Notes: generated by a model from the letters alone, not told the origin. A stretch of DNA of 55,275 bases from Methylophilaceae bacterium (GCA_947379975.1 CANCPF010000009.1:1-55275), one strand, 5' to 3'; shown: positions 1 to 8,770, counted from the stretch's first letter. Translations and numbers: made by a program.

Positions 1-1
1 T

Positions 2-78
2 TGGTGCGCCCGGAGCGATTCGAACGCCCGACCCCTTGGTTCGTAGCCAAGTACTCTATCCAGCTGAGCTACGGGCGC
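2..78 (-). tRNA. tRNA-Arg(ACG)
   Basis: Read on the minus strand this folds as a complete cloverleaf: a 7-bp acceptor stem (GCGCCCG with CGGGCGC), a T arm with GTTCGAATC, and an anticodon arm CTTGG-CTACGAA-CCAAG with anticodon ACG (read as ICG), decoding CGU/CGC/CGA arginine codons. The 3' CCA is encoded at positions 2-4. It lies 68 bases downstream of tRNA-Ser(GCU) on the same strand and is probably cotranscribed with it. A Ser-Arg tRNA pair behind alaS is a conserved proteobacterial arrangement. Confidence 0.97.
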
Positions 79-146
79 ATGCGCAGTATTGTACTTCATA
101 CTACGTTTTTCTAAAAGACTTAAATGTATTTCTTTTAGTTATTACT

Positions 147-240
147 TGGCGGAGAGCTAGGGATTCGAACCCTAGATACAGGGTTAAGCCCGTATGCTTC
201 CTTAGCAGGGAAGTGCCTTCGACCACTCGGCCAGCTCTCC
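147..240 (-). tRNA. tRNA-Ser(GCU)
   Basis: Minus-strand cloverleaf with acceptor stem GGAGAGC/GCTCTCC, the long variable arm of a class II tRNA, T-loop GTTCGAATC and anticodon loop CTGCTAA, giving anticodon GCU for AGC/AGU serine codons. CCA is encoded at 147-149. It is preceded by its own promoter at 287-315 and followed by tRNA-Arg. Confidence 0.97.
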
Positions 241-286
241 GTTTATTTCAACTTCGCTTTAATTAGTCTTCACTAATAAGGGCGCG

Positions 287-315
287 ATAATACGTGAATC
301 AGAGACAAAAATCAA
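287..315 (-). promoter_or_regulatory. sigma-70 promoter for the tRNA-Ser/tRNA-Arg unit
   Basis: On the minus strand: -35 TTGATT (310-315), a 17-base spacer and -10 TATTAT (287-292). The bases right after the -10 are CGCGCCC, a GC-rich discriminator typical of stable-RNA promoters under stringent control. The predicted transcript starts near 280, about 40 bases before the mature 5' end of tRNA-Ser. The spacing is ideal; the regulatory reading is inferred from the discriminator. Confidence 0.7.
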
Positions 316-354
316 TGGGATAATCGAATCCAACTTAAAATGTTATCTATTGCC

Positions 355-1581
355 CTAGGCTTCTTCTAACTCAAAGGCTTTGTGCAATACACGTACCGCT
401 AACTCTAAGTATTTTTCATCTAAAACAACAGCAATTTTGATTTCTGATGTTGAAATCATTTGAATGTTGATACCTTCTTCTGCCAGTGTGCGGAACATTT
501 GGCTGGCGATGCCTACGTGTGAGCGCATGCCTACGCCGACGATAGAGACTTTAGCAATTTTGTCATCGCCACTAATTTCACGTGCACCGATATGACCTTG
601 CACTTTATCCCTAAGGATAGACAGCGCTTTATTCATTTCATTTTTATGCACGGTGAAGGTGAAGTCAGTTGTGCCATCCGCACCGGTATTTTGAATGATC
701 ATATCGACGTCAACATTGGCTTCAGCAATTGGGCCTAATATTTGATAAGCGATACCTGGTTTGTCGGGAACGCCCAGCACAGTGATTTTTGCTTCGTCGC
801 GGTTAAATGCGATGCCTGATATAACGGGTTGTTCCATGTTATCTTCTTCCTCAAATGTAATGAGCGTGCCGTCGCCTTCTTCTTCAAAGCTAGAAAGCAC
901 GCGTAATTTAACTTTGTATTTTCCTGCGAATTCAACAGAACGAATTTGCAGTACTTTTGATCCTTGGCTGGCAAGCTCAAGCATTTCTTCAAAGGTGATT
1001 GATTTTAAGCGTCGCGCTTCTGGCACCATGCGTGGGTCTGTGGTGTAAACGCCATCCACATCCGTGTATATTTGACATTCGTCGGCGTTAAGTGCAGCCG
1101 CTAAAGCCACACCTGTAGTATCTGATCCACCGCGGCCTAGCGTGGTGATATTGCCTTCTTCGTCGACACCTTGAAAACCAGCCACTACGCATACATAGCC
1201 GGCATCTAGGTCCGCTCTAAGATTATGTTGATCAATGTGGCTGATACGTGCTTTGGTAAAGGCGTTGTCAGTTAATATTTTTACTTGCGCACCAGTGTAG
1301 CTTTTGGCTTTTATGCCTAGTTCAATTAGCGCTAAGGCGGTTAGGCCTATGGTTACTTGCTCACCAGTAGAAATAATCATGTCTAATTCGCGTGGATCTG
1401 GATCGGCCATCAGTTCTTTGGCTAAGCCAATGAGTCGATTAGTTTCACCAGACATGGCTGAAACCACCACTACGATTTGGTGGCCCATTGCTTTATAGCG
1501 GGCGACGCGGCGCGCTAAACTGCGAATCCGCTCAGGATTAGCGACCGATGTGCCGCCGTATTTTTGTACGATTAATGCCAT
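355..1581 (-). CDS. lysC: aspartate kinase
   Basis: 408 residues, the usual length of monofunctional LysC. It phosphorylates L-aspartate in the first step towards lysine, threonine, methionine and diaminopimelate. The N-terminal kinase domain opens with KYGGTSVANPERI and holds GRGGSDTTGVALAAAL near residue 160. Two ACT regulatory domains follow from about residue 265 (VLGVPDKPGIAYQILGPIAE; VSIVGVGMRSHVGIASQMF) and should give feedback inhibition by lysine/threonine. The start is the ATG at 1581. It follows alaS by 68 bases, as in the Pseudomonas order alaS-lysC-rsmA(csrA)-tRNA-Ser; here csrA is missing. Confidence 0.97.
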   Translation of the reverse strand: MALIVQKYGGTSVANPERIRSLARRVARYKAMGHQIVVVVSAMSGETNRLIGLAKELMADPDPRELDMIISTGEQVTIGLTALALIELGIKAKSYTGAQVKILTDNAFTKARISHIDQHNLRADLDAGYVCVVAGFQGVDEEGNITTLGRGGSDTTGVALAAALNADECQIYTDVDGVYTTDPRMVPEARRLKSITFEEMLELASQGSKVLQIRSVEFAGKYKVKLRVLSSFEEEGDGTLITFEEEDNMEQPVISGIAFNRDEAKITVLGVPDKPGIAYQILGPIAEANVDVDMIIQNTGADGTTDFTFTVHKNEMNKALSILRDKVQGHIGAREISGDDKIAKVSIVGVGMRSHVGIASQMFRTLAEEGINIQMISTSEIKIAVVLDEKYLELAVRVLHKAFELEEA

Positions 1582-1649
1582 TTTTGACTCTTTTTAATTG
1601 TCGGTAATTTAAATTTTTTTACTTATGGTACTTTCTTATTTATAAATTA

Positions 1650-4301
1650 TTAACTGACTAATTTACTCGTCACCCAATCATTTACACTCGCTAAGGCTTT
1701 TGGTAATTGGCTAGCATCTGTGCCGCCGGCCATTGCCATATCTGGTTTGCCGCCGCCTTTACCGCCAACTTGCTGGGCGACAAAATTCACCAAATCACCA
1801 GCTTTAATTTTAGCAATTAGATCGGCTGTAATACCTGCAGCCAAACTAACTTTGCCATCATTGACGCTGGCTAAGACTATTGCGGCGGATTTTAGTTTGT
1901 CTTTCAGCTTATCCATAGTCTCACGCAAGGTTTCTGCGTTTGCACCATCCAGTACAACAGCTAACACCTTCACGCCGGCTATTTCAATGGCTTGCGTACT
2001 TAAATCGTCGCCTTGGCTGCTGGCTAATTTTGATTTTAAGCGTGCTAATTCTTTTTCTAGCGATTTTGCGTGATCGGCTAATTGCGCTACTTTATTGGCT
2101 AATTCACCGGTAGGCGCTTTAAGTGCGTTGGCTAATTGATCAATTAATTGCTGTTGCGCGTTAATTATTTTTAATGCGCCATTGCCTGTAGTGGCTTCAA
2201 TTCTACGCACGCCAGCAGCAACGCCAGATTCACTGGTGATTTTAAATAAACCAATATCACCAGTGCGGCTTACATGTGTGCCACCACATAATTCGCTGGT
2301 ACTACCAATGTCTAGTACACGTACTTCATCGCCATATTTTTCACCAAATAACATCATGGCGCCGGTTTTTTTGGCTGACTCAATATCCATAATACGTGCT
2401 TGGGTAGCGCTATTTGTTAAAATTTCAGCGTTAACTATTTGCTCAACTTGTGCGATTTCAGCTTCAGTGACTGGCGCGTTGTGAACGAAGTCAAAACGTG
2501 TTTTTTCAGTATCTACCAACGAGCCTTTTTGTTGCACATGGTCACCCAATACCGCACGTAAGGCGCTGTGCATTAAATGCGTTGCAGAGTGGTTGCGCAT
2601 ACTGCTGGCACGAGCTTGCATATTCACTTTTGCATTGAGTTGGTCACCCACTTTTAAAGTGCCAGTTTTAAGAATACCGTGATGGCCAAACACTGCTGCT
2701 TGAATTTTTTGCGTATCTTCCACGGCAAAAATACCATCGGTGCTGCGTAGTTCACCAATATCACCTACTTGACCGCCAGATTCTGCGTAAAAAGCTGTGT
2801 TATCCAGTACCACAACGCCTTGCTCGCCTTCAGTCAGTGCATTTACAGAAACACTATCTTTATATAAAGCCAATATTTTGGCCGGTGTTTCTAAAGTTTC
2901 GTAACCTTTAAATTCTGTATTTTCACCGCTGTACTCAAGGTTCGCTGCCATTTTGAATTTGCCTGCGGAGCGTGCCTGCTCCTTTTGGCGTGTCATTGCT
3001 GTATCAAATGCCGCGCTATCGACAGTGACATTACGTTCGCGACAAATATCAGCCGTTAAATCTAGAGGGAAGCCAAAGGTATCGTGTAGTTTAAATGCTA
3101 GGTCACCATTAAACGTGCGGTTGCCAGCTTTTTCCATGGAGGCGAGTTCTGTTTCCAAAATCTCCATCCCGTTTTCAATGGTCTCAAAAAAGCGGTCTTC
3201 TTCATTTTTAAGAATGCTGGTGATGCGCGCTTGCTCGGCTTTAAGTTCTGGATAAGCATTGCCCATTTCGAGTACTAGATCTGCCACCATTTTATGGAAA
3301 AATGCCGCTCGACTACCTAATTTATAGCCATGACGAATGGCCCGACGAATAATGCGGCGCAACACATATCCACGGCCTTCGTTGCCGGGAATGACGCCGT
3401 CAGCGATTAAAAATGAGCAAGCACGAATATGATCTGCCAACACTTTAAGTGATGGGCTAATTAAATCTGTCGCTTTGGTTTCACGTGCGGCGGCGGCAAT
3501 TAATCCTTGAAATAAATCGATTTCATAGTTGGCATGTACGTGTTGTAGTACTGCAGATAATCGCTCTAGCCCCATGCCGGTATCAACGCTAGGTTTAGGT
3601 AATGGATGCATTACGCCCGCTTCATCACGGTTGAACTGCATGAATACGTTATTCCAAATTTCAATAAAACGGTCGCCATCTTCATCTGGACTGCCCGGTG
3701 GGCCGCCAAAATGATGGTCGCCGTGATCGTAGAAAATTTCGGTACAAGGTCCGCAAGGCCCTGTGTCGCCCATCATCCAAAAATTATCAGACGCGTAACG
3801 CGCACCTTTATTATCGCCGATGCGAATAATGCGTTCAGCTGGTACGCCTATGGTGTTGTGCCAGATATCGTAAGCTTCGTCATCGTCGGCATAAACGGTG
3901 ACGGTTAATTTTTCTTTTGGCAGTTTAAATACTTCGGTGAGTAATTCCCAAGCATAGGCAATTGCATCTTGTTTGAAGTAATCACCAAAACTAAAGTTGC
4001 CCAACATCTCAAAAAATGTGTGATGGCGTGCAGTGTAGCCTACGTTTTCAAGGTCATTATGTTTGCCGCCAGCCCGTACACATTTTTGGCTGGTAGTGGC
4101 GCGCGTATAAGGGCGTTTATCAAAGCCTAAAAATACATCTTTAAATTGATTCATCCCGGCATTAGTAAATAGTAATGTAGGGTCGCCATGCGGAACCAAG
4201 GAGCTAGACGCTACAATTTGGTGGCCTTTGGAAGCGAAGAAGTCGAGAAACGCCTGCCGGATTTCATTGCTGCTTGGGTTGTTGCTTAGTTTAATGGTCA
4301 T
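1650..4301 (-). CDS. alaS: alanine--tRNA ligase
   Basis: Full-length class II synthetase of 883 residues charging tRNA-Ala in the cytoplasm. The catalytic core includes FTNAGMNQFKDVFLG and HHTFFEMLGNFSFGDYFK. The editing domain carries the zinc-site motifs HSATHLMHSAL and CGGTHVSRTGD, followed by a coiled coil (LADHAKSLEKELARLKSKL) and the C-terminal C-Ala domain with GGKGGGKPDMAMAGG. The frame is open to a TTG at 4313, but the ATG at 4301 gives the family's usual N terminus; neither has a clear ribosome-binding site. It sits between recX and lysC. Confidence 0.97.
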   Translation of the reverse strand: MTIKLSNNPSSNEIRQAFLDFFASKGHQIVASSSLVPHGDPTLLFTNAGMNQFKDVFLGFDKRPYTRATTSQKCVRAGGKHNDLENVGYTARHHTFFEMLGNFSFGDYFKQDAIAYAWELLTEVFKLPKEKLTVTVYADDDEAYDIWHNTIGVPAERIIRIGDNKGARYASDNFWMMGDTGPCGPCTEIFYDHGDHHFGGPPGSPDEDGDRFIEIWNNVFMQFNRDEAGVMHPLPKPSVDTGMGLERLSAVLQHVHANYEIDLFQGLIAAAARETKATDLISPSLKVLADHIRACSFLIADGVIPGNEGRGYVLRRIIRRAIRHGYKLGSRAAFFHKMVADLVLEMGNAYPELKAEQARITSILKNEEDRFFETIENGMEILETELASMEKAGNRTFNGDLAFKLHDTFGFPLDLTADICRERNVTVDSAAFDTAMTRQKEQARSAGKFKMAANLEYSGENTEFKGYETLETPAKILALYKDSVSVNALTEGEQGVVVLDNTAFYAESGGQVGDIGELRSTDGIFAVEDTQKIQAAVFGHHGILKTGTLKVGDQLNAKVNMQARASSMRNHSATHLMHSALRAVLGDHVQQKGSLVDTEKTRFDFVHNAPVTEAEIAQVEQIVNAEILTNSATQARIMDIESAKKTGAMMLFGEKYGDEVRVLDIGSTSELCGGTHVSRTGDIGLFKITSESGVAAGVRRIEATTGNGALKIINAQQQLIDQLANALKAPTGELANKVAQLADHAKSLEKELARLKSKLASSQGDDLSTQAIEIAGVKVLAVVLDGANAETLRETMDKLKDKLKSAAIVLASVNDGKVSLAAGITADLIAKIKAGDLVNFVAQQVGGKGGGKPDMAMAGGTDASQLPKALASVNDWVTSKLVS

Positions 4302-4350
4302 AGGTTTATTCAATGTATGTTTTTTGCGACTGTGCTGATTGCTTTTCTAG

Positions 4351-4851
4351 TTAATCTTCTGATTCAGTGTGATTTAGTACTTTTTTAATCACATCAAAGC
4401 CAAAGCCACGGCTTTGTAAAAATCGTGCTTGTTTTGCCCATTCTTCGCGTGTTTCTGCGCTTGCTTTATACTTTTTTTGCCACACATTACGCGCATTATC
4501 TAATTCATTTAACTTTATTTCAGCGACGGCGCTGGAAATCAATTCGTCCGCCACACCTTTTTCGCGTAGTTCGTTAGCCACTCTAGCACTGCCAAATTTA
4601 GTCTTGCGCGCATGCACTAGCATTTCGGTAAAGCGCTTATCAGACAGCCAACCGCGCGTTTTAAAATCATCTAAGATCGCGGTAATTTCGTCTGTGTCTT
4701 TACCTGCTTCTTCGCCAAAGTCTGCATCAGAGTCTTCGCCAGTCTCTTTTACATATTTACTTAGCTTTTGCGCAAGTTCAGTGTATGAATACTCGCGCTT
4801 AGCTAGGTAATCTAGCGCACGTTGCCGTAAGTTTTTAGGCTGAAAGTCGAT
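4351..4851 (-). CDS. recX: RecX, RecA modulator, apparent AUC start
   Basis: Reading the frame upstream of the first ATG (4623) gives a full 166-residue RecX, the same length as E. coli RecX, beginning IDFQPKNLRQRALDYLAKRE and continuing through ILDDFKTRGWLSDKRFTEML. The stretch before the ATG is family-conserved, so the 90-residue version starting at 4623 would lack its first half. No ATG, GTG or TTG occurs in frame between the stop TAG at 4855-4857 and 4623. The only plausible start is ATC at 4849-4851, with GAGGT five bases before it. RecX binds RecA filaments and limits their growth. It follows recA by 31 bases with no hairpin between them. Confidence 0.85.
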   Translation of the reverse strand: MDFQPKNLRQRALDYLAKREYSYTELAQKLSKYVKETGEDSDADFGEEAGKDTDEITAILDDFKTRGWLSDKRFTEMLVHARKTKFGSARVANELREKGVADELISSAVAEIKLNELDNARNVWQKKYKASAETREEWAKQARFLQSRGFGFDVIKKVLNHTESED

Positions 4852-4882
4852 AAACTACCTCGCTGACAATTTTAACTAAGAA

Positions 4883-5911
4883 TTAGTCTTCTTCAGAGCG
4901 AACTGCAGGCGTTGCCTCTGTTAAGGCTTTCATATTGGCGCGAATTTTTGCATCAATCTCGTTGGCAATCGCTGGATTAGCTTTAAGGAAATCGCGTGAA
5001 TTATCTTTACCTTGACCAATTTTTTCGCCATTGTAGCTATACCAAGAGCCAGCTTTTTCTACAAATTTAGCGTTAACGCCAAGCTCAATAATCTCGCCTT
5101 CACGTGAAATGCCTTCGCCATATAAAATGTCAAATTCAGCTTGTTTGAACGGCGGTGCGACTTTGTTTTTAATCACTTTTACGCGTGTTTCAGAACCGAT
5201 GACCTCGTCACCTTTTTTAATCGCGCCAGTGCGGCGAATGTCTAAACGTACTGAAGCGTAAAATTTAAGGGCGTTACCGCCGGTAGTCGTTTCTGGGCTA
5301 CCGAACATCACGCCGATTTTCATACGGATTTGGTTAATGAAAATCACCAATGTATTTGTGCGTTTGATATTGCCAGTCAGTTTACGTAAAGCTTGGCTCA
5401 TTAAGCGCGCTTGTAAACCCATGTGGCTGTCGCCCATTTCGCCTTCAATTTCAGCACGTGGTGTGAGTGCGGCTACAGAGTCAACCACCACAATATCCAC
5501 TGAACCTGAACGCACTAGCATGTCGACGATTTCTAAAGCTTGCTCGCCAGTGTCTGGTTGTGAAATCAATAAATCAGGCACATTTACGCCTAATTTAGCC
5601 GCATATTGTGGATCTAATGCGTGTTCTGCATCAATAAATGCCGCAACACCACCGGTTTTTTGCATTTGTGCGATGACAGAAAGCGTTAGTGTCGTTTTGC
5701 CTGATGATTCTGGGCCGTAGATTTCAACCACACGGCCACGCGGCAATCCGCCTATGCCTAAGGCAATATCTAAACCTAAGGAACCGGTAGAAACGGCTTG
5801 AATATCATCGCCAATATTGCTATCACCCATGCGCATGATAGAGCCCTTGCCAAACTGTTTTTCAATTTGCGCTAATGCGGCGGCAAGTGCTTTGCTTTTA
5901 TTGTCATCCAT
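4883..5911 (-). CDS. recA: recombinase RecA
   Basis: 342 residues, normal length. RecA binds ssDNA, drives homologous strand exchange and activates LexA-type self-cleavage where present. Visible motifs are Walker A GPESSGKTTL near residue 66, Walker B VDIVVVDSVAAL, the L1/L2 DNA-binding loops (EGEMGDSHMGLQARLMSQAL; GVMFGSPETTTGGNALKFYA) and an acidic C terminus. ATG at 5911 follows AAAGG at a workable distance. It is first in a run with recX, with pncC upstream, the common pncC(cinA)-recA-recX neighbourhood. Confidence 0.98.
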   Translation of the reverse strand: MDDNKSKALAAALAQIEKQFGKGSIMRMGDSNIGDDIQAVSTGSLGLDIALGIGGLPRGRVVEIYGPESSGKTTLTLSVIAQMQKTGGVAAFIDAEHALDPQYAAKLGVNVPDLLISQPDTGEQALEIVDMLVRSGSVDIVVVDSVAALTPRAEIEGEMGDSHMGLQARLMSQALRKLTGNIKRTNTLVIFINQIRMKIGVMFGSPETTTGGNALKFYASVRLDIRRTGAIKKGDEVIGSETRVKVIKNKVAPPFKQAEFDILYGEGISREGEIIELGVNAKFVEKAGSWYSYNGEKIGQGKDNSRDFLKANPAIANEIDAKIRANMKALTEATPAVRSEED

Positions 5912-6159
5912 GGGTTTTACCTTTGATTTAGAATAGCTTGAATTAACTGCTAATTATTCCATAATTTAGCAATTAAGGTAAGCGAAACAATGGGTCATGC
6001 ACAGGTATTTATATGTGAAAATATCACTAATATTTAGCGCTTAGTCATAGATCATGACAGTATTTGCTAATTACTCTTGTAGATTAAATTTTTCAGGCCT
6101 AGTTTTGTATGATTAAATCTATAGGCAACATCGCTATAGCTCGTGAATTGTCCATATAT
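5912..6159 (-). promoter_or_regulatory. recA upstream region with an imperfect inverted repeat
   Basis: 248 bases between pncC and recA. On the minus strand, TACTGTCATGATCTATGACT (6043-6062) has arms GTCAT/ATGAC around a 5-base centre. One half resembles a LexA half-site (TACTGT) but the other lacks ACAG, so this is at best a degenerate SOS box. No convincing -35/-10 pair stands out. I see no small gene or RNA here. Confidence 0.3.
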
Positions 6160-6699
6160 TCACTGCTGATTTAACCGTTCGATAAGCTTAGTCATGATGG
6201 TTGCTGCGGCTTGCTGGCGAATTTCATTACGGTTACCGCTAAATTTAACAGTAATCGCTTGTGCTGGATTCCCAACTTCTGCCCAAGCAAAACATACAGT
6301 GCCGACTGGCTTGTCTGTCGTTCCGCCATCAGGGCCAGCAATGCCGGTAATACTGCCAGAAATATGTGCCTGACTATTTTTTAGGGCACCAAGTGCCATT
6401 TCTAAGGCGGTTTCTTCGCTCACAGCACCAAATTTCATCAAAGTTTGTTCGGCTACACTTAGCATTTCAATTTTGGCTAGATTGCTATATGTGATAAAGC
6501 CGCGATCAAACCAAGCTGAACTTCCTGCTACGCTGGTAACGGCCTGCGCCACCAAGCCACCAGTGCACGATTCTGCTAAGGCTAGCATGTAAGCTTTAGC
6601 CTTTAAGGCGGCGCCCAGTTTAGTTGCTAGCGCTTCTAGTGCTAGATTGCTGGCTACTAAATGGCTTGTAATTGAGTTTGTATCGTTAGCCATAAACAT
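6160..6699 (-). CDS. pncC: nicotinamide-nucleotide amidohydrolase (CinA C-terminal type)
   Basis: 179 residues made only of the CinA C-terminal domain; the N-terminal competence/damage domain of long CinA proteins is absent. The family deamidates NMN to nicotinic acid mononucleotide in pyridine nucleotide salvage. The signature ALAESCTGGLVAQAVTSV lies near residue 42 and ITGIAGPDGGTTDKPVGTV near 120. The start at 6699 overlaps the end of pgpA by 43 bases; a second ATG at 6693 has GAAAG seven bases upstream and is equally likely. It precedes recA, as is common in proteobacteria. Confidence 0.93.
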   Translation of the reverse strand: MFMANDTNSITSHLVASNLALEALATKLGAALKAKAYMLALAESCTGGLVAQAVTSVAGSSAWFDRGFITYSNLAKIEMLSVAEQTLMKFGAVSEETALEMALGALKNSQAHISGSITGIAGPDGGTTDKPVGTVCFAWAEVGNPAQAITVKFSGNRNEIRQQAAATIMTKLIERLNQQ

Positions 6700-7202
6700 A
6701 CTTTCAAAGCAATGATCGCATAAATCGCTGCAAGTAAATCATCAAACATTACGCCGAAACCATTTTTGAGTTTGGCGTCACATTGACGAATCGGGAACGG
6801 TTTCCAAATGTCGAATAAGCGAAATAATAAAAATGCAGCTAGCCACCATTGCCATTGGTTCGGCGTAAAAGCTAGCACCAACATCATGGCGACAATTTCA
6901 TCCCACACTATGCCGCCATGATCTGACACGCCCAGTGCCTTGCCCGTAACATCGCAAAAATAAATACCGACTAAAAATAAAGCGCTGATAATAATGAGTT
7001 GCGCAGGCATGGTGTAAATAGAAATTAGCCAGAATAACGGCAAACCAACCATGGTGCCAAACGTGCCTGGGGCTTTCTTGGCGAGGCCGCTACCAAATCC
7101 AAGGCCAAATAGATGCGCTGGATGCTGCAATAAAAATCGCAGATTGGGTGTGTTAGCGCTGGCTAACTTGGTTTTCTTGGGTGACTTAGTTGAAGTGGTC
7201 AA
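6657..7202 (-). CDS. pgpA: phosphatidylglycerophosphatase A
   Basis: 181 residues from the TTG at 7202. The product dephosphorylates phosphatidylglycerol phosphate at the inner membrane. The body shows GFGSGLAKKAPGTFGTM near the N terminus, then hydrophobic segments and FDIWKPFPIRQCDAK plus GFGVMFDDLLAAIYA near the C terminus, all typical of PgpA. The frame opens at ATG codons at 7235/7232, but these lie deep inside thiL and lack a ribosome-binding site, whereas AAGGA precedes the TTG by eight bases. It overlaps thiL by 17 bases, implying translational coupling. Confidence 0.93.
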   Translation of the reverse strand: MTTSTKSPKKTKLASANTPNLRFLLQHPAHLFGLGFGSGLAKKAPGTFGTMVGLPLFWLISIYTMPAQLIIISALFLVGIYFCDVTGKALGVSDHGGIVWDEIVAMMLVLAFTPNQWQWWLAAFLLFRLFDIWKPFPIRQCDAKLKNGFGVMFDDLLAAIYAIIALKVCLWLTIQTQLQAI

Positions 7203-8142
7203 AACCAGTTTCCTTAATATCCAAAATTTCATCATTTAAACCATGCACAACAACACCATTCTCATTAGTAATCTGGCCTATGCAGCTTAATGATAAGGCC
7301 AATTTCTGGCTGAGCGCTAGAATTTCTGCACGTTTTTCAGCTGGCGCAGTAAAACATAGTTCGTAATCGTCACCACCGGCCAATAGTAGCTTAATGATTT
7401 CTTGGTTCTGCAAAGTCGAAATATCGCAATATTCAGAATGCGGAATCTGGTTTAGCTGAATTGTCGCGCCTACGTTTGAAGCTTGTAAAATATGCCCTAG
7501 GTCGGCTAACAATCCATCCGAAATATCTATGGCGCTGTTGGCAATGCCATGTAATGCACGGCCTAAAGTGACTCTTGCTTGCGGGCAGTGTAAGGCTGGC
7601 GCGCAGGCGGCAAAAGCTTGGGCTGTAAGGGTTAATTTTCCTTGCATGTGCGCTAAAGCTAAAGCGGCATTACCCAATAAACCACTGACCCAAATGTCGT
7701 CAGAAGCTTTTGCGCCACTGCGTTTAATCGCTTTTCCACTTGGGACTTCGCCCATTATTTGTACGCAAATATTTAACGGCCCACATGTGGTGTCGCCGCC
7801 GATTAAATCGACATCAAACTCAGCCGCGCAAGCGAAAAATCCACGTGAAAATTCACTAAGCCATTGTGTGTCGTTGTTTGGTAGCGCAATCGCCAGCGTT
7901 GCCCACTTGGGCTTTGCGCCCATGGCGGCCATATCCGACACATTAACCGCCAGCGATTTCCAGCCTATTTGGTAAGGATCAGCATCGGCAAAAAAATGAG
8001 TGCCTGCAACCAGCATATCGGCAGATATCGCCAATTCCATACCTGGGCTGATGCTGATTAAAGCGGCATCATCGCCCACGCCAAGCTTGGTATGGCGGGT
8101 AGGGCGGGTGAAATGCCGTTTGATTAAGTTAAATTCTGACAT
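7186..8142 (-). CDS. thiL: thiamine-monophosphate kinase
   Basis: 318 residues. It makes thiamine pyrophosphate from thiamine monophosphate, the last step of cofactor synthesis; thiC, for the pyrimidine branch, is at the far end of the window. AIR-synthase-like fold with the Mg-ATP motif LGVGDDAALI near residue 21, VNVSDMAAMGAKP near 68 and a central DISDGLLADLGHI. It sits between mog and pgpA; thiL-pgpA is a conserved pair. Confidence 0.96.
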   Translation of the reverse strand: MSEFNLIKRHFTRPTRHTKLGVGDDAALISISPGMELAISADMLVAGTHFFADADPYQIGWKSLAVNVSDMAAMGAKPKWATLAIALPNNDTQWLSEFSRGFFACAAEFDVDLIGGDTTCGPLNICVQIMGEVPSGKAIKRSGAKASDDIWVSGLLGNAALALAHMQGKLTLTAQAFAACAPALHCPQARVTLGRALHGIANSAIDISDGLLADLGHILQASNVGATIQLNQIPHSEYCDISTLQNQEIIKLLLAGGDDYELCFTAPAEKRAEILALSQKLALSLSCIGQITNENGVVVHGLNDEILDIKETGFDHFN

Positions 8143-8160
8143 GCCGGTTTGTGTTTAATT

Positions 8161-8766
8161 TTAGACTGTGGTTTTAATGGCAGATTTTGGTCTGAAGGCT
8201 AGTACGATCGTTTCATTGGTTTCAAGGTATGGCATCGCCCGTTCTGCTGTGGCTAATAAGTCTAAGCAATAAGGTACTGCGGCAAATATACCGTGAACTT
8301 TCACGATGCCAGCGTCATCTTTTAAGCCTTCAAGTGTCTGCGCAATGGCTTTCGGTTGGCCTGGTAAGTTGATGATTAAACATTGCTTGCGTATTACTGC
8401 GACTTGTCTAGATAAAATAGCTGTTGGCACAAAGTTTAAACTAATTTGGCGCATTTGCTCACCAAAGCCCGGCATTTCTTTATCAGCAATGGCTAACGTG
8501 GCTTCCGGCGTAACGTCCCGCAAAGCTGGGCCGGTGCCGCCGGTGGTTAAAATTAAATCACAGCCTTCTTGATCAACTAAATCTATCAGGGTAGATTCAA
8601 TGTCAGATTGTTCATCGGCAATCAAACGCGCGACATATTGCACCGGACTTGTAAGCACATTATCTAGCCATTTCTTTAAGGTTGGAATGCCTAAATCTTC
8701 ATAAACGCCGCTACTTGCGCGATCGCTAATTGAAACTAAACCAATTTTAGTGAATTCTTTTGTCAT
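8161..8766 (-). CDS. mog: molybdopterin adenylyltransferase
   Basis: 201 residues of the MogA/MoaB fold. It adenylates molybdopterin before molybdenum insertion. The N terminus GLVSISDRASSGVYEDLGIP and the motifs LILTTGGTGPALRDVTPEAT and INLPGQPKAI are diagnostic of the Mog branch rather than MoaB. ATG at 8766. It is the first gene of mog-thiL-pgpA-pncC, whose members lack a shared pathway, and is divergent from the PDZ protein gene 63 bases away. Confidence 0.93.
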   Translation of the reverse strand: MTKEFTKIGLVSISDRASSGVYEDLGIPTLKKWLDNVLTSPVQYVARLIADEQSDIESTLIDLVDQEGCDLILTTGGTGPALRDVTPEATLAIADKEMPGFGEQMRQISLNFVPTAILSRQVAVIRKQCLIINLPGQPKAIAQTLEGLKDDAGIVKVHGIFAAVPYCLDLLATAERAMPYLETNETIVLAFRPKSAIKTTV

Positions 8767-8770
8767 TCGT

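Noticed and set aside
36..266. 76-codon open frame on the plus strand
   Set aside because: It runs through both tRNA genes on the opposite strand and has no family resemblance.
735..992. Minus-strand frame inside lysC as a separate beta subunit
   Set aside because: It is in a different frame from lysC and shows no ACT-domain sequence.
4351..4623. RecX as a 90-residue protein from the ATG at 4623, or a broken pseudogene
   Set aside because: The sequence upstream of that ATG is in frame, uninterrupted and typical of RecX, so the gene is intact and only the start codon is odd.
6041..6062. LexA (SOS) box upstream of recA
   Set aside because: Only one half-site (TACTGT) fits; the other half lacks ACAG at the right spacing.
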